In this document: positions 12,678 to 24,700 of the stretch, one piece after another
Numbering within the stretch: the stretch's first letter is position 1
Layout of the letters: every line of letters starts with the position of its first letter
Assembly: GCF_932276165.1 (NCBI RefSeq)
Contig: NC_063993.1
Coordinates: 5,466,001 to 5,530,000, forward strand
From: Plutella xylostella
Taxonomy: Eukaryota; Arthropoda; Insecta; Lepidoptera; Plutellidae
DNA: 64,000 bases
Direction of reading: 5' to 3'
Made by a program: the position numbers and the translations under genes
The notes under the pieces: generated by a model
Database searches by the model: none
What the model was told of the DNA's origin: nothing
Seen by the model: only the letters and a program-made list of their open reading frames with translations

Positions 12678-13597
12678 TCAGCCAGCACAATTATAATTGG
12701 AGGTGCAGAGCGAAGTGCCAGGGTTGAACACCGAAGTCGACGGGCAAGTGTACGAATAGTGGGTGAGGGTTCCGTTCAGCAGCGGCACACACAGGAAGTA
12801 CGCCTGGCAGCTGGGGTCCGTAGTGTCGGCGAACCGGCCTGGAGCCGTGCATGAGAAAGCCGCCGTCGTCGGACAAACATACGTGCCTTCGCACAGCCCT
12901 GACGTAGGGTTGAAGAAAGATGCAGGAGGACAGGTCAGCGGGTTTTCTATAAACGTGCCGTTGACCTCAACGCACTCGATGTAGGTGGTGCAGTTGACGG
13001 CGTCAGGGTCGGGGATGTAGCCGTCTGCGGTACAGATGGAGGTTTCGTTGGCGGCCGGAGCGACACACTCGTAGTTGGACGAGTCGGTGCAGCGCGCCGT
13101 GTCGGGGTTGAAGACGGAGGTGGAGGGGCAGGTGTAGTTGTAGGAGAGGAAGCCGGCGGTGGACGCGTCGTACACACACAGGGTGTAGCGCTGGCAGGTG
13201 GTGTCGGCGGGGTCGGCGAAGCGGCCGGGGCCGTCGCATGTGACCGCCGCGTGGGCGCACCACGCCAGGCCAACGGTCTGAAATGAAGAAGGAATTATAC
13301 AGGGTGCTACGTACTTGATCGAGTTGCTGTTAGCTTTCTTTCGGTCTGTCTGTGTCTGAATTTCCGCCTGCTTAAGAGTGTGTACGCAGTATTCACTAGC
13401 ACTCGCTAAGGCAGTATTGAACTTCCTATTTAGGCTTGAGAGAAACATACCTATTAAGAGCGTTACCAATTTCGAATTAATTACAATTAAAACATTAATT
13501 ACGAAAACAATCTTTTGTTTTTCTATGTGGAATATAAATAATTGTAAGATATAAAAGGACTCACGATCACAACTCCCAAAACTTCTTTCAGCTCCAT
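12678..13597 (-). CDS. Chitin-binding protein, three CBM14 domains
   Basis: Two exons, 13565-13597 and 12678-13277, are joined in phase 0 (donor GTGAGT, acceptor TTTCAG) and give 210 residues. Residues 1-22 form a signal peptide (hydrophobic run to AHAA). Three peritrophin-A/CBM14 modules follow, each with the six-cysteine spacing and aromatic residues: about 23-82, 91-146 and 152-208. Modules 1 and 3 are close duplicates (shared GRFAD and CPSTSVFNP). N-glycosylation sequons occur in each module. Proteins of this build bind chitin in the peritrophic matrix or cuticle; here that is inferred from domains only. A TATA box lies about 50 bp upstream of the start. A larger frame running through the intron is an artefact of intron read-through. 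Confidence 0.9.
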
Positions 13598-13646
13598 TTC
13601 AATTGTCTTCCGATGGGAACTGGTCGTCTAATGGTCGTCCCCCACG

Positions 13647-13653
13647 TTATATA
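13647..13653 (-). promoter_or_regulatory. TATA box of three-domain CBM14 gene
   Basis: TATATAA on the minus strand lies 50 bp upstream of the start codon at 13597. That predicts transcription starting near 13620 and a leader of about 20-25 nt. Confidence 0.65.
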
Positions 13654-13904
13654 CCTGGCGTGGACATCGTGAGATCACCACACCCAGTTCCGTATGATCA
13701 CTGAATGGCCATCATAACAATAATACTTACGATAGGTGACGTTGTTTATTATACTGAAGCCATTCATGTGATTGTTAAGCTAATCCCATAAATAGATGCA
13801 GTTATTACAAAACAAATAGGAATTATTGATGCAAGTTCAGACTGCTGATACCTAAGATTTTCATAAAAACGCCTGAAAAAAATAATATAATTATAAACAA
13901 ACAA

Positions 13905-14152
13905 AAAACCCGACTGCACGCTAAAAAGATGGAAACGAGCCCCAAATACCTACAATATGGATACATTTTAATGTAACGTCACATAGCTTATAACCATCGC
14001 GCAATCAATACGCTTCTAACGATACCTCATACATCAAAATCTATCAAGCCGTTTAGGCTACAGGAGGGAACAAAGAAACAGACAAACATACATACATACA
14101 TACATACATACAATCGAAAAACATTACCCTCCACCTTCGGCAGTCGGGTAAC
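13905..14152. mobile_element. Non-autonomous repeat with ACCCGACTGC ends
   Basis: It starts AACCCGACTGCACGC and ends CTTCGGCAGTCGGGT, an inverted terminal pair, and carries a (CATA)n microsatellite near 14087-14113. I recall this arrangement as a common dispersed repeat of lepidopteran genomes, but no family name is asserted. Confidence 0.6.
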
Positions 14153-14184
14153 TATTGTAATCAATACTTTAAATGTTCCTTTAT

Positions 14185-14566
14185 TTACAAGAAAAATCGA
14201 TGAATACGATACGCCAGTTCATGGACCCATTGGCCATCATCCGTAGCCAATGAAACAACTGCCACAGAATCGATAACGGTAGGGCTGAATGAGTCCTCAA
14301 GTTGAGACGAAGAGGCAACCGTACTGCGGCCGAGGGGGGAGCCCTCCACTGGATTGGGCCAATTAAGGAACATAAGTATTTCTCCAACAAGAAGACCGTG
14401 GCTCTTAGAACCATGATGACCATCGTCAACAGTCTATAATCAAATCATAAAGGGCCAAGGTGCAGCACTATACCTATTCTGGTGTCTGTTGATGCCTATG
14501 ATAAATTTAAACATTTACCATAGGCATCATGAATGCCCTATCGAATTTAGGCGCGCTTAGTATCAT
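14185..14566 (-). CDS. Possible small orphan gene, 98 residues
   Basis: The terminal exon 14185-14433 is open for 82 codons from an acceptor (GATTATAG). It ends in TAA that overlaps an AATAAA signal (minus strand, 14180-14185). Its composition is protein-like (acidic and Ser-rich middle, no cysteine, end HRFFL). A candidate first exon, 14519-14566 (MILSAPKFDRAFMMPM), ends at GTAAAT and joins in phase 0 across an 85-nt intron. No domain or signal peptide is recognised. It lies between two CBM14 genes. It could instead be a pseudogene fragment or chance. Confidence 0.33.
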
Positions 14567-15959
14567 AGTAATTACCTATGGTTGACTCGAAGAAATCGTG
14601 ATATAAGTCAGTAGGTATGTAGTAGCTGCGTAGTTTCGTCAAATTAGGTACGTACACTTGTACTGCTTGAGCAGCATGTGAGCTTGAGATCGCTATTTTA
14701 AAAACTCCGCCTGTTTTAGGCGCAGGCCACCGTACGTCGAATTAAAATTATGGATTTTTTTAACCATACGTTCTGATTGAGTTGATTTTTAAATATCCGA
14801 AGCTGTCATAAAGGTAGTGATTGTACGTTTATACATTTATGGGATGCGCGGACGGTTATTGAAAAATTTGAAAATCGTTTGAGTACCAGATAGTTCTCAT
14901 AATATATGGCGTAGGGTCATAGTTAGTGGCTGTATACTCATTGGCGTAGGGTGGGAAGCATAGATCTGTGGGAAGTTCCCACTGAAACGCCCTTCAGCTC
15001 GCTGAATAGATAACCTTAGACAAGATGTATGCCTGAGACATTGTATAGATAGACAGTATAGGAAGCTATGGAAGTGACTGGATGTGGAAGGCCACTGACT
15101 GAATGTTGTAGCGCTCTTTGAAGCTATTGTCCATTTTATTATAAGGTTTTGTTACTTATATATTGAGGATACATTTCATAATTATTTCCATGGTAGGTAA
15201 TTGTATAGGTGACCTACAATGATACGAGTAAGATGTATATGTGCGCAGGAACGAAACGAATCACATGGAAAGCCAGGTCGTAAAGTAATCAAACAACAAT
15301 ACATTTTATCTTGCTTAAACATTCATTGTGTAGTGTTGTACTGAATTCGTCTTTCAGCTGCTCGTTTTCAGTTGAGTTCTGTTGACTAGACGGTGGATAT
15401 GGTGATAATAATACAAATTATGACTAATGTAGCCTTAAAGTGGTCTCTAACAATCCATAAAATCTATTATGAGTTACTTAGATGAATTAATTGCTGTTCA
15501 TATACGATTTTCATAATTAGAGTTCAATCCTAGGACCTGAACTTAGGGACTATAATAATAGCTAGGTTGACAGAAAACTCTACTAGGTAAGGTAGGTACC
15601 TTACCTAGGTATCTGTATCCTGCATAAAAAAATATCTACTGCAAAATTAGAGCTCCATCAATTCAGCTTCGTCGTCCATAAGAAATAGTGGTTGCAGGTT
15701 AAAATCGATATAGCACCAGGGGCAACCCTGGCCGTACCTTCTGACGTCATCCATTGGAATCTTGGTATCTCCCGCTGGAAAATAATCCCTCAGTTATCTC
15801 AGAACATGACCGACATGACACACTCATATGAACATGAATATATTCTTAATACGGCCATTAACTCGTAATCGTAATCTAAATAAGTCGGCAAATATTACTG
15901 TGACAATAAAGAAAAGTGTAATTAGTAAACCGAACTTAGCAAATCACAGCAGAGGAGCG
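14567..15959. other. Intergenic
   Basis: No exon or clear mobile element is recognised. It includes the upstream region of the next CBM14 gene, in which no certain TATA box was identified. Confidence 0.4.
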
Positions 15960-17168
15960 ATGCTGCGTTTGTGGACCTTTGTAGTTTTTGCTGTGAGTTT
16001 TTTTATTTATGTTTTATAGTTAAATTTTAGGGCACTTGTAATAGCTGTGCATTTGTGTATGTAGATGTAGAGTAGAGGTTTACATAAAGTGACTAATGTC
16101 GTGATTTTGGCCTAGCAGTTAGGTACGCCACCATTTATGGACTACTAGCTGTTGCCGCGCGCTTCGCTTCGCCTTAAAAAATTTCCCGTGGGAATTCCGG
16201 GATAAAAAGTAGCCTATATTCTTTCCCAGGGTCTAGACCGTATGTATACCAAATTTCATTCAAATCCGTTCAGTAGTTTTGGCGTGAAAGAGTAACAGAC
16301 AGACAGACACAGTTACTTTCGCATTTATAATATTAGTTAGGATTAGTTAGGATAGGCAGCAAGTGACTGAGTCGTTCTTCATGTTTAATAGTTTGTGATG
16401 GTGACGAATAAGACTGTCATCATACATAATATAATAAGTAGGATGTTGTTAATTTACTTAATTATAATTATATATATGGTTTGTAGTCGTGAGCATCTAT
16501 TTATGTAGGTATACATATGTCTATACTTAGACAGAAATCTATTCCTCTCCTAACTATCATCATCTCATTACATCCAGCACTAAAATGAGTTCAATTTCCA
16601 ATTTCAGAGCTTATACAGCGTAAGCGTGGCCGGGCAATGCACATCATACGGGCGCTTCCCCAACGACGCCGTCCCTGACTGCCGGGGCTACGTCATGTGC
16701 ATCGACCGCGGCGGGGGCAGCTTCACCCAGTACAACCTCACCTGCCCCTCTAGCTTCATCTTCAGCCCCGTCGAGCACGTCTGCACCAACGTCACCACAT
16801 ACGCATGCCTCAACAGACCGATACAATACCACTGCAACGCAACAGGAATGTTCCCCAATCCTTTAACAAAGGACTGTCTGAGCTACATCGCATGTTTGGA
16901 AAGCCTGAACAGCACGATCGTGCCTCGATTGTACTCGTGTCCTCCAGCTACGCTTTTCAATGCAGCTACTGGACTGTGTGTGAGTGAGACAGAGTTCCAA
17001 TGTGTGGTTGAAGAGGAAACTGCGCCGGATGCGTTGGACATACTGCTGGAGACGACGAATAAACAAGGCGGTGCGAGTGTCAACAGTAAGAATAACAAAG
17101 GGATTTATATTGGTGCGGAATGCTTTATTGTTGTCGGTTTACTGGGTTTTGTAACTTTGTTTAGATGA
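15960..17168 (+). CDS. Chitin-binding protein, two CBM14 domains, hydrophobic tail
   Basis: Exon 15960-15992 (MLRLWTFVVFA, donor GTGAGT) joins exon 16608-17168 (acceptor ATTTCAG) in phase 0, giving 197 residues. The signal peptide spans the junction and probably ends at SVSVAG. CBM14 modules lie at about 20-79 and 85-143, each with six cysteines. A Ser/Asn-rich linker follows, then a C-terminal hydrophobic segment at about 177-195 (IGAECFIVVGLLGFVTLF) with only Arg after it. Such a tail fits either a GPI-attachment signal or a membrane anchor, and distinguishes this protein from its secreted neighbours. AATAAA is at 17198-17203. The intron carries a Helitron-like insertion. Confidence 0.88.
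16144..16342 (-). mobile_element. Helitron-like non-autonomous element in intron
   Basis: In reverse orientation it begins TCCTAACTAATATTATAAA and ends CAACAGCTAGT, with no terminal inverted repeats. That is the TC..CTAGT signature of Helitrons. A near-identical element in the opposite orientation lies at 22627-22835. It sits in the intron of the two-domain CBM14 gene. I recall this as the Lep1-type family, but the name is from memory. Confidence 0.7.
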
Positions 17169-17203
17169 GTAAGGAATTAAATATATGCCTACGATTAAAT
17201 AAA

Positions 17204-18749
17204 GAAAAGTGTTTCGTTTTTCATTCACACGTATAGGAATGCTATTACTAACCTAAAACTCATAATGTAGAAATCAGAGTTAAATCCCTCTAGTTAGTAT
17301 TTTTTATAGTTAATACGCTGCAGTAGCAGCTAGCAAACCGGTCATTGTATCATTGTATATTTGATCGACTCATACAAAAAGGACTATAGAAAAGACCAAT
17401 CTCCGGAACCGGATTATACTACCAAATTCTAGAATATCAAAATTTCAGTACCCGTATCACGAAAATTCGAGCTAACGAATAGAATCGAATGCGAGTGCGA
17501 CTATTGTCAACTTGACAGCACTTTCGAACACTTTTTACCTTTCGAATGAGTTTCGAAAAGAATGACCACAGAATACATAATATTATTCTGACAATGACCT
17601 ATGGAATGATTGCTGTCAAACTTTCGCAAATCTGTACTCCGCCATTTTGTTGTTGACAGGTTGACAGCACTTTCGAATAGACTATCGAATAGAATGTGCT
17701 GCGTTTTTTCCGGATCGCTCTACTGAGCTTCATTCCCAGACTTTGAAATTGCATTGAGAATGTATTTAGTTTTTATGATATCAAATTGCACAGGAGATCG
17801 CTTATTTTCAAAAATGAAAATGATAAAAAATACATTCCTTCGAACCACGATAGGACAAAATCTACTATGAAAGGTTTCTCTCGTGAGTATTGAAAGTAGG
17901 TACCTGCTGGTACCTATTCTACTCCGGGAACTGGATTTCCAAAGCTCTAAAGTTTTCGTTCATTAACCCTAAAATTTAATTTCGTTTCCGATTATATTTT
18001 ATTTATATGTTTGTTAAATTATAAAATCATCTACACTTGGCACTACAAATAAAAAAAAAACTTTTTTTTTAAAACCAATTAACTGAAAATTATTTGGGGC
18101 CAGGGGGCCACCACTTCTTTGTTGTCCCGGGGCCTCTCGACCTCCAAATCCGGCCCTGGAGAGGTCTATATCTCAGTAAGCTTGATGTTTCTGTAAGGCA
18201 GTTTCCCCCAGTAGGAAAACTGTTTGACGCCGACTAAGTTAAGTTAGCTACGTATCGGCTTAGTATGCTGAGTGTTTACAGTATGCTAGATTTGTGCTCA
18301 CTCTACGCTATTTGCATCTTGCGTTTAATAGTCAGGTACTGTTCGCACTGCAGTTTGATATTAGTTTCCTCATGGTAAACTTACATAGGTTACCTCAGGC
18401 AGGTTCTAAAGTTCTAAAGGACACGCCTAAGATAGTCAATGCAATGCAGTCGTAATTTTTATCAAAGCAGAGTTATCGTGGCTCGACGATTCTTCCAGAT
18501 CCAGTTGCGACTGTAAAATATCTTTTCTCAGAATAATAACAAGCACGCACATACACAGAATAGAATATCTTGAAAATCTTTTGGTGACAGCTGTCAATGT
18601 CATTACATACGCTAATGTCAAAGTCAAAACCAAAAATTAACTCAAAAAGAAGGAAAGTGAAATATTTTCACAAAATTCAAGAGTTTCCTTTTCCAGTTAA
18701 TGTAAATGGAAAATAATTGTTAAAAGAGCACCAAAAAAGTACACACAAA
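17204..18749. other. Intergenic, upstream of PTCD3
   Basis: No gene is recognised. Around 17440-17700 several CTTTCGAA and TTGACAGCACTTTCGAA segments recur, suggesting an old repeat. The PTCD3 promoter must lie near 18600-18745; no TATA box was seen. Confidence 0.4.
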
Positions 18750-21700
18750 ATGTACTCGAATGTCTTATTACCGAGGTAAATTCACTCTACAAATATTTTA
18801 AGGTTATATTATGCTGTTACAGGTTATGTTTATAAATATTAACTCTTAAATTTTCTATCTCTAGGCAATGGTCTCGGTTCGCCTGCATTTGCCGCTACTC
18901 CACAGCAGTAGAAGGGCAGAAGTTACCTCAGAACAGTGCATCTAGCGATGGAATATCTCCCCCTCTGAGAATTCGTCGAGGGCCCACCGACATACTAGAA
19001 GCCCTGGCGGCAACCGTCGGCCCAGACCCGACTGCGGCACATTACAAGTAAGTGTAATATATAGGTCAGTTAGTACAAATGAATTTAAGCTGTTACTGTA
19101 TCTAAAAACTGAAAGATTTTTGGTGTAAGAAAGATATTCAGTCCACACTGCTGCATTGATTACTGACTAAACCCTGGCCCTCTTTCCATGGCGGCTAACC
19201 CTAGATTACCTGTAGTGTTTGTCACCAACATTCTAAGAAGTAAAAGTTATGAATAATCAATATCCCAGTTATGAAATACAATGTAATTTTTTACCCCCTT
19301 TTAGGTATTCTAATCAACCTATTTGTCATTTTTCAGATACCATGATGACCCATACCTAATACCACTGTCAAACTTCCGTAAGAGAGCCTATGCACTGTCA
19401 GCCGAGGCTGGTCGCAGGGCAGCTGTCTGGATCCGGGACAACCATGCTGAGTTGTTCAACATGAGAGAGTGGGACCCCCCTGCCAAGATGAAGACTCCAC
19501 ACTACAATGCTGACCCTCGCATTGATGCTTATGCTCCTAAACCTATTTATACTAGTGAAAGTAAGGTAAGCTAACTATAGTACTAGTAAGGTAACTGTAA
19601 GCAGGATCAAGTGTTTTAACCTATGAATGTTTGTTACTATTTTGTATAAAAAGTTCTAATCAATTCTCATGAAATTTGGTAGTAATCTGATACTGTGGAT
19701 CACCACATAGTCTACCACTTCACTGTCTATTCCTCACAGGTAACAGAAGAAGACCTCCAATACACCATCAACAACTCCCTGGTAGAGGACTCCCTGCAAG
19801 TGTTCCAGCTGCTCGGGGGGGTGGAGGGGGTCGAGGGGGACCTGCGGGTCAAGTTCCTCCAGCTGCTGTGCTTCTACAACGAGAAGGAAGCCGACTCCAT
19901 GGAGTGGATGGAGGAGAGGTGGTTCGCGTCCAATATTAAGGAGCGGCAGGCTGCCACTTGGAGGTAGGTTACTATTACTATTATTATTAATAGTAGGAAT
20001 AGTATTTTGATTTATGTAGTGATTTTAACACATATTTATCTCTGCTGTGCATAATTTATAGCATATACTCATATATTATTAGATCTCACACAGGAAATAA
20101 ATCGTAATTTATTAATCTTTATCTACATAGGTAAAGATGCCGTGTAGCAGGATCGATCCCATATGCTTACTATCAGATGTGATTCAGTTTTTAAACAACA
20201 GAGAATGAATGTATTTATAGAATAGAATATGGTTCAAAGTTCAAACCTATGAATCTTCATATTTCAGAACTGGGGGGCTAGCTGAGAAAATCTTTGCATC
20301 AATTGAACCAAAAACATCAGAAGCATACTGTGCCATCATTCAAGGAATGGCTAAATACTATCAGGTAATATAGAGCTACTTTTATTAATTTATACTCACA
20401 TCATATGAAAATAAATATAAAATATACCTATTCTTTGAATGTAACTTATTTGTGATACTTAATAATTTATCTATTTGTTCAAAATTCTCTGTTTTACAAT
20501 TACAGGCAGAAAGAGCTCACATGCTGGCACAAGAAGCGATAGAGAAAGGTCTAGTCCTGTCAACTGATGTTTACAATTCTCTACTGAGCTGTGTCGGGTT
20601 CTTGAAAGAAGGGACAACTATGCGGACTGAAGCATTGAAGGCTACCCTTGCTGAGATGCACAAACATGTATGTTATGTGTTACTGATTTTATAGGTTTAT
20701 GTAATTTAATGTATGAAAATAGAGTATGATCTGGTATGATCAGATTATTCCACTTATTTCAGCTGCCATTTTCCTACAACACTCGGATCACGTGTTTACA
20801 CATTACGAGTATCTCTCACATTATGATAAATTTTCTGTATCAGTCGGGAAATATAATTATTATAATAACCCTCTACAATACATACATAAATTTTAACTTT
20901 AGGGAAAAAAAATATTTCGGTCTCTGTCTACCTATATCTATAACCTACGACCATCTCCGCAGGGTATATCCCCGAACCAAGGCACCCTGACCGCCTGTCT
21001 CCGCTCAGTATCTGCTTGGGGCGGCGGGCGCGCGCTGCAGCAGCTCGCCCTACAGTTGTTAGCGGAGTTCCGGCAGATCGGCATACAGCCCGGCCTGTCG
21101 GCTTATTATTATATGCTGTGCCTGTTTTGTAAAGAGCGTGAGTTTTTTATATTGCTTTAATTGAAGACTAAACGTAGTGTAGACGCCCCCTCCAGCTGCA
21201 CGGTAAAGACTTGCGAATGGTGGCTAGTATTGAATGGATACGGAAAGATATACTAGATCGCATCCAGTGGGATCCTTAAGGGAGAACCCATGTCTTCCAG
21301 TGGACTGCAAAAAAATATAGTAATTTATTTAATCATGGTATTCGTGCTGGAAATCTGGTAGTAGTATCGGCGTGGGGCGGCGAATATCAGAAGTAATAAA
21401 ATAAATAACTTTGTGAAAAGTAGACTTAAAATGTCACTCAATGAAGTTCCTTTCGTGCAATGGGGTGCCTATACCTAATCAACCGCATATTTTTAGGAGG
21501 CCCTAAGATCGACATACTATCCACCATACTGGCGGACCTGGAGAGCCGAGAGACCCTGACTGCGATTGAGCCCACTGACACCAACTTCTTCATCACCGCC
21601 ATGGGAGTCTGCAGCGACCACTTACAGGTAATTCAAAAAAATACAGCGAATGGAAAGAGGGGGTTCGGAGCGTGTTATTGCCGAAATTAACCAATAGCAG

Positions 21701-24700
21701 CCAAGCAAAAATAGCGAAATAGCGCGCCAATGGCGTAGCTCGGTTTTAACAATCCCATCCTCTTACCGCGCTCATCCAAGGGGACCTAGAAAGGGTCCTC
21801 TTACCATGATTTCTACAATAATTATGAATAATTACCATGACTAAATATTATGCTTTATTTGCACTCATTTGTGTATATTTAGCGTAGGTCTATATGCATA
21901 TGAATAGAAAATTACATTAGTTACAACAGTCACCTAGTGGTAATCAAATCAATCAAAGTTGTTTTCTAATTTACAATGTTGCATTATGTATAGTTTCCTA
22001 GCGATGACATGTTTATTATTTGTCTATGCGTTAATTTACCTAATGTAATACAAATAACTACATTTGCAAATACAATTAATTTTACGTAACGAAATGCCGT
22101 ATGTTTACAAGATCTTTAATTATTATAAGGCGTTACAATGTACATATTTGCCTACACTACATCGATATTTTTTTCAGGATATAAACATGGCTGAAAGACT
22201 GCACACTCTGCTAATGAAGGGAGATAACTACAAATTGGTTGGCGACGCCTACAAAGAGAGCATTTACTACAGGCATTATGTCACCGTAGCCTGCAGGTAA
22301 CACTAATTCAGTAAATAAAAAACGGGTACAATTTAAATCATCACCAAAAAAAAAAATTGTACGCTAGTACATTGCACCAAAAAAATAAATTAAAACCAAA
22401 TTAATTAAACCAACTCCAAAATCGAAATCCCAAAAAAAAACGTTTACGTTCCAAAATAAATAAACACGCCTCAAAATAATTGCAAGTTTACAACAGAAAA
22501 TCTTTTTCGTCGCCAAAACGGATAAATCATCACCAAATTATGCTATACTAAAATATAAACATTGACACCAAAACTAAGTGTTCAATTTTTTTTTATATCA
22601 CCAAATTATCCTACCCAAAAACAATATCCTAACTAATATTATAAATGCGAAAGTAACTGTGTCTGTCTGTCTGTCTGTCTGTTACTCTTTCACGACAAAA
22701 CTACTGAACGGATTTGAATTAATTTTTTGGTATACATATGGTATGGACCCTAGGAAAGAACATAGGCTACTTTTTATCCCGGAATTCCCACGGAAAAGTT
22801 TTTAAGGCGAATCGAAGCTCGCGGGTGCAGCTAGTATAGTATAAAGGTAATCGATTACCTGTTAATTTTAATATGTAGGTATTTGCGGCTCTACGAGTGG
22901 TGCGGCATGAATTTTGAATTCGCGCGATGCTTGTGGATGCAATGTATCAATGATGTCTAGTACATCAACCTCAATACATCGCGGCAAATTCTGGACAAGG
23001 TCAAATTTGAGCTGCGCCATGCCACAACGCCCGCATACTCATATACATACATTTACCTATCATCATCATGATCATTAGCCAATAATCATCCACTGCTGGA
23101 CATAGGCCTCTCCCAAGGAGCGCCACTACACTCGGTCCTCGGCCTTCCTCATCCAACCACTACCGGCTGAAACCCGCCTAAGGTCGTCAGTCCAGCGGGC
23201 CACGCTGCGTTTGCCTGTTCGAGTTCTCCACTCGAGAACTCATCTACGCCAACGGTTATCGGTTCTTCGGCAGATATGACCAGCCCACTGCCACTTCAGC
23301 TTGCATATTTTGACAGCTATGTCGGTAACCTTAGTCCTCTGACAGATAACCTCATTTCTGATATGATCCATCAGAGAAACCCTAAGCACCAAGCACTTAA
23401 CTATAATAAATTGTATTTCAATTCCTTATTTCTATAGAATTAATGGTACATGACAGAATTCAAACCCTCGGCCACACGGCCACACGAATGGGAGTCGAGA
23501 TGGCGTAACGGATAGATTTTACTAGGCACATACTAATGATTTAATTAATTCATAAAGCAATTTAAGGCTGTCACTAAAGCTGGAAGAAAATCAGAATCTG
23601 TCAAATCTAGTGAGGGGGGGTTGAGGTATGCGGGGCGTTCTACGGACAATGACATGAAATTTTAACATAGTACTCGAAAACATAAAAGTGAAGACATGCC
23701 ACTTTGTTAAAAATATACTAAGTAAGTAATATTGTTTTGTGATACGAAAATATTTATTTTTATTTAAAAGTATTTTTAATATTTAATAATTAATTATATA
23801 TAAAGTCGTACCCGTGCCGATATTTATACAGGTTGTTGCAAAAAGTGTTTAATACTATGCCGAAACCTACGTGTGCAGCATGTTATTGATGTTATTTCTA
23901 AGCCAGGAAATGAAATCAGAATGTAAAAAAATCGCGAAAATATTATCAGAGTTTAATAGTTCAGGGTGTTGTATTAAACTCTGCCCCCGTGTGAGGTATA
24001 AGAATAGTAAATAAAAAAAGTATAGTTAGCCGAAAGGGCGTTACTCAGGCGTCACTCTGAAAAACTTTTATCCTACGTAATTTTTTATATTCGTGAAAAA
24101 AACGCTTCTTCATATAATTTTTTTTTGGTCACGTGACCTTTTAGTTAGACGACCTGTTTTTTTTTGGTGTTTCAAAAGCAGTAGTTTGCAGAACTCTGCA
24201 TATACAGGGTGTCACAAAAGGTTACGTAGCTGGCAAAGGGATATGGGGAGGTCACCAGAAAAATAATAACATGTAAGTACCCCCGCAAGGGAGTACATTA
24301 GTACAAGGCGTGAGAGTGTGTTTTTTTTTTTAAGTACTTATGTGTATTTGGGATATGATAGAAATAATATTTTTGTTTCTTAAAAACCAAAAAAATTACA
24401 CCTTGCTGCGCTCTTTTGCTCACTGTAAGTACACCTACAAATATTGCTGTATTAAAAAAAACGGTTTTGTAATAACGATTATAAAAAAAGGTTATTTTCA
24501 TGTCAAGGAGTCATTTACCTAATTACGATTTCACTCAACAGCAGGTGAACTGAAAAAATAAGTTCTAGTTCTATCATCACTTTACATCGCAAACATTGTA
24601 ACTCCAATTTTCTCGGCGAAAAGTACTCTTTGGTGTCAATAGAAACGTTTTTTGAATTCACATGTTTTCCTCTTTATTCGAAAAAAAAAACTGTATTCCG

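Noticed and set aside
12691..13273. Overlapping frames on both strands across the three-domain CBM14 gene
   Set aside because: Shadows of the GC-rich real exon; only one frame has CBM14 cysteine spacing.
22290..22640. CRISPR array (regularly spaced CCAAA motifs)
   Set aside because: The motif is 5-6 bp with degenerate filler, the setting is a eukaryotic intron, and no cas genes are present; it is an arm of an inverted structure.
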